A stretch of DNA of 64,000 nucleotides from CAVUAA01 sp963739345 (GCA_963739345.1 CAVUAA010000002.1:186001-250000); one strand, 5' to 3'; counted from the first letter of the stretch, positions 41,520 to 52,083 are shown. Numbers and translations: made by a program. The notes: a model not told the origin generated them from the sequence alone.

Positions 41520-42450
41520 TTGTGGCCATCGCAATCGATACATCTACTTGCTGGCCAACATACACAGGGAGACCATCCTTCTCAAACTTATAGATCACCT
41601 GCAACACACGAGTATCAACCCGCTCCGTCGTGTCACCCGTAAGCGACCGCTTCGCCACCATATACGGCTCAACACGAACCAACGTGAGCGGTATCTGCAA
41701 TTGCGGATTTCCACGAGGAACAGCGACCGCCTTGCCATTGGGATCAAAGCGCCACGCATCAGTCTCATCAATGTCGACCCGCACATGTAAAGGGGAGGTC
41801 TTTCCCAAGATCATCAGCGGCTGATCATTCATCCCCGCCATCGCATATTCACCAGCATGAATATTGACTTGCAGCACCTCGCCGTCGATAGGCGATCTCA
41901 CCGTCATCCGATGAAGATCGGTTTCGATCACGTCAACTTCTGCTTCACTCCGCTCCACCTGGGAGCGGGCCGTCGCCAACTTCGCCCTCGCCGTCCGAAC
42001 CGCATTGCGACGGGTATCAATCTCCTCCTGGCTAATCGCCCGCTTATCGGAGAGCTTATTGACAATGTTGAGCTTGTTTTGCTTGTCATCGAGCTCGCTA
42101 ATCGCCTCTGCCACCTGCTTCTTAGCTACCTCTAGCTGCGCGTCGCGAAGACGGATAACTGCCTGGATGTCCCGATCCTCCAAGCGGAAAAGGGGATCGC
42201 CCAGTTCGACCTGCATTCCCTCTTTGACGTACACTTCATCAACCACTCCTGATAGAGGCGTCGCAATCTCAATATTGTAAGAACTTGCCTCAATCACACC
42301 CGATCCCGCCACATATCGGTCGAACGGAATAGAGTCAGGGGTGACGATCGGCTTTGCCGGCTCTGGACTTCGTGAGCCCCGCACCACCATCACAACACCG
42401 AACGTTAGCCCCAGCACCGCCACCCCAACTAAAATCCATCGACCTATCAA
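41461..42450 (-). CDS. ABC exporter membrane-fusion protein, HlyD/DevB-like
   Basis: 329 residues. One membrane helix (ILVGVAVLGLTFGVVMVV), lipoyl-like half (ATPLSGVVDEVYVKEGMQVE), coiled-coil hairpin (about LRDAQLEVAKKQVAEAISEL onwards), second lipoyl half (VRSPIDGEVLQVNIHAGEYA) and beta-barrel. It bridges the inner-membrane permease and the NodT duct. TTG start overlapping the ATPase stop (TTGA). The closest known arrangement is the DevBCA glycolipid exporter of cyanobacteria or MacAB-like systems. Confidence 0.85.
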   Translation of the reverse strand: MIGRWILVGVAVLGLTFGVVMVVRGSRSPEPAKPIVTPDSIPFDRYVAGSGVIEASSYNIEIATPLSGVVDEVYVKEGMQVELGDPLFRLEDRDIQAVIRLRDAQLEVAKKQVAEAISELDDKQNKLNIVNKLSDKRAISQEEIDTRRNAVRTARAKLATARSQVERSEAEVDVIETDLHRMTVRSPIDGEVLQVNIHAGEYAMAGMNDQPLMILGKTSPLHVRVDIDETDAWRFDPNGKAVAVPRGNPQLQIPLTLVRVEPYMVAKRSLTGDTTERVDTRVLQVIYKFEKDGLPVYVGQQVDVSIAMATNETPDPSDPDSSDELPARA

Positions 42451-43151
42451 CGTGTTAGCTCCTCTGGAGAGTCATGCAGTTTAGTGATTCTCCCATCATC
42501 CATCTCAGCCACCCGATCGGCAAACCCAAAAATGCGGGCGTCATGCGTCACCACAATCAATGTCCGTCCATCGCCTGTTCCCTGCTCTTTTAACAACTCC
42601 ATCACCTTACGCCCCGTTTCGTGATCAAGCGCGCTCGTCGGCTCATCGCAAACAATCAGTTTCGGCTCGTGCACAAGCGCCCGGCAAATCGCCGTCCGCT
42701 GCTGCATTCCACCCGACAGCTCCCGCGGGAGAGCGTCGATACGATCTCCAAGCCCAACCGAGCCCAACACCTCATTCGCCCGCCGAAGCGCCTGGCTCCG
42801 ATGCGTGCCTCTAATGAGTAGAGGGATTGCTACGTTTTCCACAATGCTTAGTGTGGGAATCAAGTGGTACGACTGAAAGACAAAACCGATGCTGTCCCCT
42901 CGATAGCGCGCCTGCTCACGAGCGTTCAGCTGTTCAAGGTCTTGACCATACACGGTGCACTCCCCCTCGTCCCGACGCAAGATTCCAGCGATCACAGAGA
43001 GGAGTGTCGTCTTTCCACTCCCAGAGGGACCTACTAGCATCATCAACTCACCCTTACGCGCTTCGAGATTGATGCCGTCCAACGCCATCACCCGCGCATC
43101 TCCCTTTCCAAAATGTTTTTTTACGTCTTTACAGACGACTGCAGATTCCAC
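42447..43151 (-). CDS. ABC exporter ATPase, DevA/LolD/MacB type
   Basis: 234 residues, complete nucleotide-binding domain. Walker A GPSGSGKTTL, Q-loop FVFQSYHLIPTL, signature ELSGGMQQR, Walker B LIVCDEPTSALD and switch histidine VVTHDARI. GTG start. It energises the permease upstream (43155-44306) and is coupled to the membrane-fusion gene. Confidence 0.93.
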   Translation of the reverse strand: MESAVVCKDVKKHFGKGDARVMALDGINLEARKGELMMLVGPSGSGKTTLLSVIAGILRRDEGECTVYGQDLEQLNAREQARYRGDSIGFVFQSYHLIPTLSIVENVAIPLLIRGTHRSQALRRANEVLGSVGLGDRIDALPRELSGGMQQRTAICRALVHEPKLIVCDEPTSALDHETGRKVMELLKEQGTGDGRTLIVVTHDARIFGFADRVAEMDDGRITKLHDSPEELTR

Positions 43152-43154
43152 AAG

Positions 43155-44306
43155 CTACTCTCTAAAAACCATTGCCGGCTCCAGCCGGACCACTTTCCGA
43201 ATACTCAATAATGCGGAGGTAAGGCAGATCAAAAGCACCGCCACCGCTGTAAAGCCGAGCAAAGACCATTCTAGTTTAAACGATAGCTCAGTCCCCTCCA
43301 AGATCCATCCAAATAGGGAAGCGGCGCCAACGCCCAATCCGTAACCGATTGCCCCCACCACCATCGCTTGTAACAAGATCATTCGCAAGATCAGAAGATT
43401 TGACGCCCCCATCGCCTTGAACGTTCCAAAATATTTCAAATTATCGAGAGTGAAATTGTAAAACGTCTGACCGGCAATCGCCGTTCCAACAATAAAGCCA
43501 AGAAGCACTGCCGTCCCAAAATTGACCGGAATTCCCGTCTGCTCAAACCAGTAGTCATAGGTATAGTCTGTAAACTGTTTACGGGTCATCGCCTTGATCC
43601 CGTTGATCTTAGAAATCTCTGCCGCCACCGCTTCCGGATCCTCCCCGTCGCGCGCCTTTACCAATACATAAGTCATCATCCGGCGCGTTGCGGGCGCCAT
43701 CTCTAGCGCCCGAGAATAGGTCGTGTAGATCACTGGCTGTGATTGAAACGTCCGGCTAGTCTCTGTTTTACCAACAACAACAGCTCGGTGGTCATTCACT
43801 TCGATTACATCTCCTATTCCCACCGGCTCCACTCCATCTGCAGTAGGCTTAACCAGCTTTCGGTCGCCCTCTGTCACATCGACGATGATTGCATCCCGTT
43901 TGCGCAGGTCCCCTAGCTGTCCCGAGAGCATCTTGGGAGGGGCGCCGAGCAGTGTCGCATCGTCTAACCCCACCACCCACACCTGCTGTTGATTGCCGCC
44001 AGGTAGATTGGCTCGTAGGAGCCCTTTGTACATCGGCACCGCCCAGTCGACCCCCTCAACGCCCCGTACCCGAAACAGTTCCTTGTCTGCCATCGGTTTC
44101 ACATCATCGACATGCAACACCGTATCATCCATCACCCAAATATCGGGTTCTCCCGTATCGGTCAAAAACGCGTGGGTACGGGCCATTAGCCCAGTATAGA
44201 TCGCCGACTGTTGCGTGATCAGCAATGAAGCAAACGTGATGCCCACCAAGATGCCAATGAACTTGGCCCGATCTCCCATCAACATTTTGAGCGCTATCAA
44301 TCGCAT
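43155..44306 (-). CDS. ABC exporter permease, DevC/MacB-like (FtsX fold)
   Basis: 383 residues. One N-terminal helix (FIGILVGITFASLLITQQSA), a large extracytoplasmic domain (about 40-260, VWVVGLDDATLLGAPP), then three C-terminal helices (TAVLLGFIVGTAIAGQTFY, MVVGAIGYGLGVGAASLFGW, LLGFTAVAVLLICLTSALLS) ending in SIRKVVRLEPAMVFRE, the usual FtsX-type end. With its ATPase, fusion protein and NodT it forms a four-gene export unit. The gene starts 18 bases after the recD stop. Confidence 0.88.
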   Translation of the reverse strand: MRLIALKMLMGDRAKFIGILVGITFASLLITQQSAIYTGLMARTHAFLTDTGEPDIWVMDDTVLHVDDVKPMADKELFRVRGVEGVDWAVPMYKGLLRANLPGGNQQQVWVVGLDDATLLGAPPKMLSGQLGDLRKRDAIIVDVTEGDRKLVKPTADGVEPVGIGDVIEVNDHRAVVVGKTETSRTFQSQPVIYTTYSRALEMAPATRRMMTYVLVKARDGEDPEAVAAEISKINGIKAMTRKQFTDYTYDYWFEQTGIPVNFGTAVLLGFIVGTAIAGQTFYNFTLDNLKYFGTFKAMGASNLLILRMILLQAMVVGAIGYGLGVGAASLFGWILEGTELSFKLEWSLLGFTAVAVLLICLTSALLSIRKVVRLEPAMVFRE

Positions 44307-44324
44307 AAGTTTGAAAGATGCTCT

Positions 44325-45680
44325 CTACGACCGTTTGAAATCAAACTCTGAAACCCCAGAGTGGCGAACCGAGTGTCGCTCTACCATCGCCGCCAACACC
44401 TCGTCCGGCGCACACACCGCAAAGTTTCGCTTAGCACGAGTGAGCGCCGTGTAGAGCATCTCCCGCCCAAACACCTCTGATCCCGGCGGCGCCACAAACA
44501 CAACCGAATCAAATTCGCTCCCCTGACTCTTATGAACCGAAAGACAGTAGGCATATTCGTAGGAGGGTAGAGCAAACCTCGACAACTCCCTCTCCCCAAA
44601 TCGGGCCATATCTCCAATCAAGACCCCCTCGTCGCCATTGAACAGACCAACGCGATAGTCATTGCGGGTGATCACGATAGGCCGCTCCCCACCAATCATC
44701 CCACCCACAATTCGTTCATTTAACGCATCAGAGCCCCACGGTCCACGCCGCAGAGCGGTGAGTATGCGACATCCCCGTCCACTCGCCCCAACCAAATGCT
44801 CTACCTCTCCCCACGGAAACCGCTTTACCTCCGCCGACACCCGATCCACCTCTCCCCCCTTCACCAGCTCCGCCAACTCCAGCAAGTTGCGTTTGTCAGT
44901 CCGCACACACTGAGTGAGGCGAGCCACACGATCCTGCAAATCAGGATGTAAAGCTAGTTCACCAAACAGCCCCCCCGCCTCCACCGGTGGAAGTTGCGCC
45001 GCATCTCCCATCAGCACCAGACGAGCCCCAGGCTTTACAGCGCTCAATAGCTGGCCCAGCATCTTCACATCAATCATCGCCGCCTCATCAACCACAACCA
45101 GATCCGCCGAGAGCTGCCTGATCGGACGATAGGGGAGTCCCAATAGCGCGTGCAACGTCTTCACCTTCGCACCTCCACCAAGAGCTCGTTGCAAATTACC
45201 CGCCGCCTTCCCCGTCGGCGCAGCCAGCGCCACCGACCGGCCCCGTCCCACGCACTCGATCAGATGGGCCGCCGTAAACGTCTTTCCCGTCCCAGGTCCA
45301 CCCACAATCATCGTAAAGGATTCCGCCGCCGCTATTTCAATCGCCTGCCGCTGCTCTTCGAGCAGCTGCTCAGAGACATTTCCCACTTCTACTCCGAGCG
45401 CTGGCCTCTCCCCCACCAAACGGATGAGTGCATCCCGAACCCTCTCCTCAGCTTTGTAAAGCCTATCGAGGTAAAACCGACTCCCAACCTGTCGCACACC
45501 ACGCCATGGACCCGCTCCCCGCTTAATCACTTCGTCCTCTTCCCCCACCTCTACACAGAGGTGCCCTTCCTGAGCCGATTGTAGCAGGTGGGCCAAAAAC
45601 CGAGCTCGATCCTCATTCCAGTCAGTCCCTAGCATTTGCCGGGAAAACCGGGAAGCCAGTGGTGATAACTCTAACTCCAT
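44325..45680 (-). CDS. recD: RecD-type helicase subunit of exodeoxyribonuclease V
   Basis: 451 residues from the ATG at 45680, which overlaps the recB stop by 10 bases; an in-frame extension to 45731 lies in recB coding sequence. Superfamily 1B helicase: Walker A VGGPGTGKTFTAAHLIE, Walker B VVDEAAMIDVKML, motif III GDAAQLPPVEAGG, and YAYCLSVHKSQGSEFDSVVF near the end. Shorter than E. coli RecD (about 608), with a reduced N-terminal domain. Confidence 0.9.
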   Translation of the reverse strand: MELELSPLASRFSRQMLGTDWNEDRARFLAHLLQSAQEGHLCVEVGEEDEVIKRGAGPWRGVRQVGSRFYLDRLYKAEERVRDALIRLVGERPALGVEVGNVSEQLLEEQRQAIEIAAAESFTMIVGGPGTGKTFTAAHLIECVGRGRSVALAAPTGKAAGNLQRALGGGAKVKTLHALLGLPYRPIRQLSADLVVVDEAAMIDVKMLGQLLSAVKPGARLVLMGDAAQLPPVEAGGLFGELALHPDLQDRVARLTQCVRTDKRNLLELAELVKGGEVDRVSAEVKRFPWGEVEHLVGASGRGCRILTALRRGPWGSDALNERIVGGMIGGERPIVITRNDYRVGLFNGDEGVLIGDMARFGERELSRFALPSYEYAYCLSVHKSQGSEFDSVVFVAPPGSEVFGREMLYTALTRAKRNFAVCAPDEVLAAMVERHSVRHSGVSEFDFKRS

Positions 45681-48600
45681 TTGATCACTCCCGGTCCTCT
45701 GAGGAAAACATAATAGGCTCCACCAAAGCACTCCGCAAAAGGGCGCCTATCAACGAGCCCGAGATACCGCTCCAACGCCTCAGTGTAAAGCTGGGCCTGC
45801 AAACCATAGTCGTGGTGCGCCATCGCCGCTACTAGTCCCTCCTCTCCATAGGCACTCTCATCGGCTCCGAGCCAGTTCGATTTCCAGTCCAATAGGTAGT
45901 ACCGACCACCATGTTCGAAGAAGAGATCCATCACCCCGCCAACACAACCGGGGGCGAGCGGCACCGGCTCCGTTCCCCTCACTCCATAGAGAAATTCCAT
46001 CTCGCGCCGCATCCTTTTTGGATCCACATCTGAGAGAGCAAATCCGTCAATCGTAACCTGTAAAGCCGATACGACCAGCTCCTTAATCGGCTCCGACCAT
46101 TCCTCGAGAACATGGCCTTCCATCTGACCAGCCACAAACCGCCCCGCTTCGACAGGATCGAGTGGCGCCTCCTCTAGTAGCTCGTGCAATAGGATTCCTG
46201 TTGCCGCTCCAGCCGGCAGGGTGTGAACGGTCTTCACCGCTGCCTGCCGATCGAATGGAGCCGGGTCACCTCGGATCACCGACGGACGAGCCAACCCCGT
46301 GAATGACTGCATCACCCGGCCCACTCGATAGATAGATGGAATTGATGGCTCTCTCAGCTCAGGAGGGGGCGGCCGTGCAACGCTCCTTCCAACACCACCC
46401 ACCGCCGAGACAGATCTCACCCCCTCCAACTCACTTAAGTCGCTCGGCAGACGGGAAAAGAGAAGATCGGCCGGTGATAAGATCGTTGACGGCTTGCCGC
46501 TACTGACAACCCTAGGGATGTAGACCCGATCTTTCGCACGGGTGAGCGCAACGTAGAGGAGCCTCGCCTTCTCCGCATCCCGCTCCGATGCAGCCAGCTC
46601 AGCCGCCGCCTCACTCTCGTGACTCGCTGCAAGTCTCTCCCCCTTGCGAACCACCAGGCCAGACTCGTTCCCCCCCTTCCTCGTAGCCAGTCCCAGCGCA
46701 AACACCACTCCAAATTCCAAGCCTTTGCTAGCAAAAGTGGTCATTAGCTGAACTGCATCATCATCGCTTTGCGCCAACAACTTCGGTCCCTGTTCATCGG
46801 CAGCGTCCATCGTCCTGAGCTCTTGGAAGTAGGGGAGTAGGCCATCTGCTGACAGCTGATTGCTGTTCTCATGCCGGGCGATGATCTCAGCTAGCTGGTA
46901 GAGATCCCTGCTCAATTCAACATCGGCCCGGATCAGCCGCTCCCCCACTGTCTCCCCCCCTCCCCACCGAGTGCTAACCAGCTGATGGAAAAAAGGGAGA
47001 AAACCCCGACTCACCAGTGTGTGCCGGAGCGTCGCCATCTCCGTCGCTACCATCGCCACCCTCTTTCCATCAGCCAGAGCAGCTAACATAGGCACATCCC
47101 ATCCGATCAGCTGGCCCCCGAGGGCTGCCCGGACCCGGCCCCAATCACTAGAGTCGAGCACCGCACGGTAGACCACATAGAGCTGCTCAAGCGCCGGCGA
47201 GTCGGCCGCTCTCCTTCCCCGACTTGAGCTGACAGGGACTCCTCGCTCTGTTGCAAACTTGCGAAACCGCTCCCCCTGATAGCGGTCGCTAATCAGCACC
47301 GCAAAATGGCTAAACAACACATCCGACGCCTGCTGTATCGCCACCATCTCATCCACGATGAACGGGAAAAGCTGTTCCTCCTCCGTCGACAGCGATGGGA
47401 ACTTGCGCGCCGCGCGGGATTCTCCTTCAAAGATCGTGATCGGACCATTTGACGAGAGTAAATTGTCCTCGGCAACCCCCGCTTCTACAGGATGATAGGG
47501 GAGGCTCGTCCCGCGAGCAGGAAGGCCAATCAACCCCTCAGCTCGGCCGAATAGGCCGTTGAGCGCCCGAATCAGTCCTGGCCTGGATCGGTAGTTCACC
47601 CCAAGCGTTCGGCAACTCTCCTCTCCTAGCACATCACGCGCCTCCAAGTAGGAGTAAATGTCTGCACTGCGAAACGAGTAGATCGACTGCTTCGGGTCCC
47701 CAACCACCACGAGGGGAACTCCCCGTTCTGCGAAGAGTCGGTTAAAAATCCCCCACTGCGTCGGATCGGTATCTTGAAACTCATCGACCACCGCAACGGC
47801 AAACCGGTCGCCCACTGCCTGTCGAAATGACTCGTGCCCCAACGACTCATCCATCGCTTCTAAAAGCCCATCAAACGTCAGGCTTTCCTGCTCCGCCATT
47901 GTGCTTCCCAACATCTGACGACTCGTCGCCACCATCCGCGCCAATATCTCTCTCGGACGACGCCCCTCATCCATCACCGGCCCAAACTCTTTCCGTAACC
48001 AGTTGTAAAGCCACGGGTAGTGCAAATCTGCTGGCACCTCCTTTCCCCGTAGAAGCTGACCGTTCGCGATCAGATCGAGGAGAACAATCGGTTCCGCGAT
48101 AAGACTCTCAAACTCCCCCTCGGTGCAGTTCCCCCGCTCAAGGATGGTCGCAAATCGATACACCTCCTCTTCAATCTCTGGCTTTAACTGCCGATTCCGA
48201 TCACACAGCCCCTTGTAGAGCCCCTCGCACTTCGCGAAGTCATCTAAAACAGCAGCGGCGCTCATATCAATCGCACCCAGCAGTCCGTTGATAGCGGTCA
48301 CCGACTCCCGATAGCGCCGTCCGACAATCACCTCGCGACCCCGTCCCATCTCCTTCAGAATGAGACGAGCCAGTCCACCCGGATCGCCCCGCGTCAGAGA
48401 AAGTGCGCAACTAATTTGAGCCGGGCTGTAGCTCTCCGGGTCCAACCCCGACCGGAAGAAATCGAGCACTACCTGCAGCTGATCGGCGTGCGACAGCCCC
48501 CCTTCCAAACCATCTGTATCGATCCCCATCTCCGCTTCAACGGCATACTCCCGCAACATCTCTCTACAAAAAGCGTGAATTGTGTAGATCTGCGCATCGT

Positions 48601-48940
48601 CAAAAGCTGCCAATGCCTGTCCGAGCCGCCTACGCGCCTCACCCTCCCGCCCCTCCTCAATCCAGCGCAACAAATAGTCAGGCGCTTCCCCGCCTTCCAA
48701 ACCGGCCAGCGCCCGCTCAATGTTTCTCCGAATGCGCAGGCGGAGCTCGCGAGTTGCCGCCCGGGTGAACGTGACCACTAAAATGCGGTCAATCGTCACA
48801 GGGGGAGATAACTCCAGCAGATAGCGGACGACCAAATGCTCAATAGCAAATGTCTTACCCGTCCCCGCAGAGGCCTCTAGAAAATAGGGACGATCCACTT
48901 GAGTCTCCCGGCCCAGAATATCGAACGGAGCACCACTCAC
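45671..48940 (-). CDS. recB: Exodeoxyribonuclease V beta subunit (helicase-nuclease)
   Basis: 1089 residues. UvrD-like helicase with Walker A EASAGTGKTFAIEHLV (about 22-37), motif Ia VVTFTRAATRELRLRI, motif II VVDEFQDTDPTQWGIFNRL, motif III GDPKQSIYSFR, motif VI LLYVALTRAKDRVY. The C-terminal nuclease keeps GGVMDLFFEHGGRYYLLDWK (Asp...Asp-x-Lys) and YGLQAQLYTEALERYL. With RecC and RecD it resects double-strand breaks. Overlaps recC (ATGA) and recD, so all three are coupled. Four copies of the TGTAAAGC octamer lie in or at its edge. Confidence 0.95.
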   Translation of the reverse strand: MSGAPFDILGRETQVDRPYFLEASAGTGKTFAIEHLVVRYLLELSPPVTIDRILVVTFTRAATRELRLRIRRNIERALAGLEGGEAPDYLLRWIEEGREGEARRRLGQALAAFDDAQIYTIHAFCREMLREYAVEAEMGIDTDGLEGGLSHADQLQVVLDFFRSGLDPESYSPAQISCALSLTRGDPGGLARLILKEMGRGREVIVGRRYRESVTAINGLLGAIDMSAAAVLDDFAKCEGLYKGLCDRNRQLKPEIEEEVYRFATILERGNCTEGEFESLIAEPIVLLDLIANGQLLRGKEVPADLHYPWLYNWLRKEFGPVMDEGRRPREILARMVATSRQMLGSTMAEQESLTFDGLLEAMDESLGHESFRQAVGDRFAVAVVDEFQDTDPTQWGIFNRLFAERGVPLVVVGDPKQSIYSFRSADIYSYLEARDVLGEESCRTLGVNYRSRPGLIRALNGLFGRAEGLIGLPARGTSLPYHPVEAGVAEDNLLSSNGPITIFEGESRAARKFPSLSTEEEQLFPFIVDEMVAIQQASDVLFSHFAVLISDRYQGERFRKFATERGVPVSSSRGRRAADSPALEQLYVVYRAVLDSSDWGRVRAALGGQLIGWDVPMLAALADGKRVAMVATEMATLRHTLVSRGFLPFFHQLVSTRWGGGETVGERLIRADVELSRDLYQLAEIIARHENSNQLSADGLLPYFQELRTMDAADEQGPKLLAQSDDDAVQLMTTFASKGLEFGVVFALGLATRKGGNESGLVVRKGERLAASHESEAAAELAASERDAEKARLLYVALTRAKDRVYIPRVVSSGKPSTILSPADLLFSRLPSDLSELEGVRSVSAVGGVGRSVARPPPPELREPSIPSIYRVGRVMQSFTGLARPSVIRGDPAPFDRQAAVKTVHTLPAGAATGILLHELLEEAPLDPVEAGRFVAGQMEGHVLEEWSEPIKELVVSALQVTIDGFALSDVDPKRMRREMEFLYGVRGTEPVPLAPGCVGGVMDLFFEHGGRYYLLDWKSNWLGADESAYGEEGLVAAMAHHDYGLQAQLYTEALERYLGLVDRRPFAECFGGAYYVFLRGPGVIKWS

Positions 48941-51900
48941 TCATCACCTCCAAACCAGCTCTTCACCGGAACGGAGAACGCCCCCTCATATGCCTTAGAC
49001 CACGCAGGGTGGATTTCCCCCCCGGCTCGCTCAAGCATCCACCTGGCATAAGGGCTTAAGTAGGGACCATACCTCCCTCCCATCTCAGACTCGACCCGCT
49101 TCGCAAGAGCATCCAATTCCCCACCCATATAGTCAGGTAGCCACCGAGGGAGGAGGGGCGAGAGGTTTTCGGTACATGTAAGATGATAATCGAGATAGCG
49201 GCGCAATAAGTCAGAGCCGTCCCATTCGAGTTCCAGCCTCTTCGTCACCTTCGAAAAAAGCAAGTGCCGCTTGAACCCCTCCGGTAGCGCCTCATTCATT
49301 ACCAACAGTAGCGGCCAACCGCGCAGCGCCGGCCCCGCCTCACCCCTCCCCGGTAAAAACAACCCCTCCGGCGAAATAAACGGAATCTCACCCGTGATCC
49401 GCACCGTTAACCCCTCTCTCATCTCCACCTCAACCGGAGCGAGAACCAGCTCCCGCTCACTCTGGGCCGTCCCATCCGAGAGCCGAACCGTCAGCAGCGT
49501 CTCCTTCGTAATCCCGTAGCTCTCAAGCCGCTCCTCATGCTCAGCCACCGACTGAAGTAAACGCCTCTTTGCCACATCCCGGAATGGACCCAACGGTAAC
49601 CGTCCCGCCGTCGCAGCTTCCTCCAACACTTCGTCAACCGGCCGAGCGAGCGCCTCCCAAACAAGTCGGTGTTGTTCGAGCGGCGAGAGCATCAACGACT
49701 CATCGTCCGACATCCCGTCGCCCCACTCCTCATCGATGGTCATCCCCAACGCCCGTCTGAGATAGAACTTACAAGGATCTGATGCGGTCGCTCGTAAGTC
49801 TCCAATATCAATTTCCACCACCGACACGCCATCTAGTAAAGCCATTGAGGGTTCCTCCCGTGCCGCCAAACCCACCTCACTCTGTCTGTAAAGCGCTACC
49901 GCTCGGAGATAGTCGAGTCGGTCATAGTTGGTGACGCTGTCGACGAAATATGAGGAGTGGCAGCTCAAGTGGGGGTGTCGCCGGACGCAAGCCTCCGATG
50001 GGCGCTCTCCATCCAGCCGAAAAGCTTGATCTGCGTACCCAAGCAGTTCATCAACTACAGCCGACGGTCCCTGCGGCTGACCATCACCCTCCCCCACTCC
50101 CTGATAGAAAACGAGCAGGTGATCACGCGCAGAAAGGAGCGCCTCCAGGAATAGGTAACGGTCGACATCCGATCGACCCGGCAACCGATCGACATCGTCT
50201 CGCCCGCTCATCTCATCAAAAGGCCGTCTTCTCCCCACGCGCGGAAACCCTCCCTGATCCATTCCCAAAAGACAAACCACTCGCGACGGAATCGCGCGCA
50301 TGGGCAGCATCGAAGAAAACCTCACGGCGTCAATCTGATGTCCATGCCTTGTCGAACTCTTCTCCTCTAAAATCATCTCGACCAATCGCCCCACCGTCAC
50401 GAATGAAAGCTCTTCGTCGCAAGCTAGCCCCCGTAGCCGATCCGTCACCGGAGCTAAGGTCTCATCATCACCCTTCAGATAGGTCTCTGACAGCCTCTCG
50501 AGATAGTCACTCCAATCGGCGACTGATAGCTTAGCGAACCCTTGAAGTGGCAGCAGATCCTCCCGCAAGGAATCGAGCAAGCCAACCAAGCTCCCGAGTA
50601 GATCCGTCTGTGAGAGCTCAACAACCGGATCAACGCCATCATCGAAGGCCAACGATTCAACGAGCTGATCGACGCCCCCCTGCCAAGTGTTTGCCCCGCT
50701 TCTCTCCAACATCCCCTGCTCACCATAAGAGTTCCTCAACTGCTCGTCACGGTGCACGACATCGAAGCCCCACCGAATGTCCGTCTTCTGAATCCACTTT
50801 CGAATCTGGCGTAACTCATCGTCGGTCCAGCTCACCCGCCGCAAAAACGTGGGGTGTTCAAACAGGGCTAACACGTTTGATACTCGCCAGCGACCCGTCG
50901 CTAAATCGATCAGTTTTGTAAAGCCATCAAGCAGTGAGTCCGCATCCGCTGCTTGAAGATCGTGAACCTGAAACGGAATCGGGCCCGAGAATACCGTTTC
51001 GATAAAAGGAGCGTACTCTCCAATATCGGGTGCCATGACCACCACATCACCCGGTGAGATCTCCGTCCCATCCAACAAGGCAAGCAGCGTATTGTGCAAC
51101 ACCTCTACCTCCCGCCAACGGGAGGTAGTCACGTGAACCTGAATAGAGTTGTCTCTGCCAAGCTCCACCAAGCCCCGATCCGAAGCTGGGTTGAGAAGGA
51201 GTAGATCCCCCTGTATTGCTCCGAGCATCGTCCCATCGTCAGGAATGACGTAGTCTTCTGCAGTTACCGCTCCGTCATCTTCTAACAGGAGAAAATACTC
51301 CCTACCGAGCCGACCCAAATTTGCAATCAGCGAATTGCTATCGCGAAGGATTGCATCCAACTGATCGAGCTCTCCCTCGCGCACCCCCTTCCCTCGTAAC
51401 AACCGCTTGAGATAGCGCCGCTCCCGATCCGACTTCACATCCCCCCAATAGGCCTGGCAGGGGGAGAGCACATGATAGGTGACAGGCATCACCCGCCCCA
51501 GCCTCTTGAAAAACCGATCGTAAGCAGGAGCTAGGTGGCTGAATCCAAACAAGTGGACTTGGCCCCCATCGATCGGTGTGGCCACCACCCGGCCTAGCTC
51601 ACCGGCCAGCGAACGCCACGCCCCAGAGGTCCATAAATCGGCCTGCCAACCTGTCCAGCTCTCCAACATTTGGTGACCGTAGAGGCTGTATTGAACAAAC
51701 AGCTCACTTAAGTGAGCCGCCAATCCACCGATTCGCTTCGGCTTCAGATAGCCACGCATGGGCTCCCAACCGGCACTCTCCTCATCCACACGCGCCCGCA
51801 GAAGCAACTCGATCTGCAAACTCATCGCCAGTCGGTCAGGAGCTACACCGCCTACCCATCTACCTACCGCTTCCTCCAAAAAGAGAAACCTAATTCCCGC

Positions 51901-52083
51901 GGCCACACCTACCACCGGGTCCTCGGCCAATCTCTGCTGCAACCAACTTTTGATCGCATGCGTTGGAACAATCACCCACCGCTCAGCAAATGCTCCACCC
52001 CCATCTCCAAACAAACGATCACGCAGCCCCACGTAGAGCCGCTCTAACTGGTTGCTGTAATGAATAGAAAGCGCTGTCGTCAT
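48937..52083 (-). CDS. recC: Exodeoxyribonuclease V gamma subunit
   Basis: 1048 residues. RecC lacks catalytic motifs but is recognised by SIHYSNQLERLYVGLRDRLF at the start, WIVPTHAIKSWLQQRLAE, HLFGFSHLAPAYDRFFKRLG, VVMAPDIGEYAPFI and RVVCLLGMDQGGFPRVGRR. In E. coli this subunit reads the Chi octamer. First gene of the recC-recB-recD group. No promoter is obvious in the 104-base gap upstream, which is shared with the divergent MFS gene. Confidence 0.93.
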   Translation of the reverse strand: MTTALSIHYSNQLERLYVGLRDRLFGDGGGAFAERWVIVPTHAIKSWLQQRLAEDPVVGVAAGIRFLFLEEAVGRWVGGVAPDRLAMSLQIELLLRARVDEESAGWEPMRGYLKPKRIGGLAAHLSELFVQYSLYGHQMLESWTGWQADLWTSGAWRSLAGELGRVVATPIDGGQVHLFGFSHLAPAYDRFFKRLGRVMPVTYHVLSPCQAYWGDVKSDRERRYLKRLLRGKGVREGELDQLDAILRDSNSLIANLGRLGREYFLLLEDDGAVTAEDYVIPDDGTMLGAIQGDLLLLNPASDRGLVELGRDNSIQVHVTTSRWREVEVLHNTLLALLDGTEISPGDVVVMAPDIGEYAPFIETVFSGPIPFQVHDLQAADADSLLDGFTKLIDLATGRWRVSNVLALFEHPTFLRRVSWTDDELRQIRKWIQKTDIRWGFDVVHRDEQLRNSYGEQGMLERSGANTWQGGVDQLVESLAFDDGVDPVVELSQTDLLGSLVGLLDSLREDLLPLQGFAKLSVADWSDYLERLSETYLKGDDETLAPVTDRLRGLACDEELSFVTVGRLVEMILEEKSSTRHGHQIDAVRFSSMLPMRAIPSRVVCLLGMDQGGFPRVGRRRPFDEMSGRDDVDRLPGRSDVDRYLFLEALLSARDHLLVFYQGVGEGDGQPQGPSAVVDELLGYADQAFRLDGERPSEACVRRHPHLSCHSSYFVDSVTNYDRLDYLRAVALYRQSEVGLAAREEPSMALLDGVSVVEIDIGDLRATASDPCKFYLRRALGMTIDEEWGDGMSDDESLMLSPLEQHRLVWEALARPVDEVLEEAATAGRLPLGPFRDVAKRRLLQSVAEHEERLESYGITKETLLTVRLSDGTAQSERELVLAPVEVEMREGLTVRITGEIPFISPEGLFLPGRGEAGPALRGWPLLLVMNEALPEGFKRHLLFSKVTKRLELEWDGSDLLRRYLDYHLTCTENLSPLLPRWLPDYMGGELDALAKRVESEMGGRYGPYLSPYARWMLERAGGEIHPAWSKAYEGAFSVPVKSWFGGDE

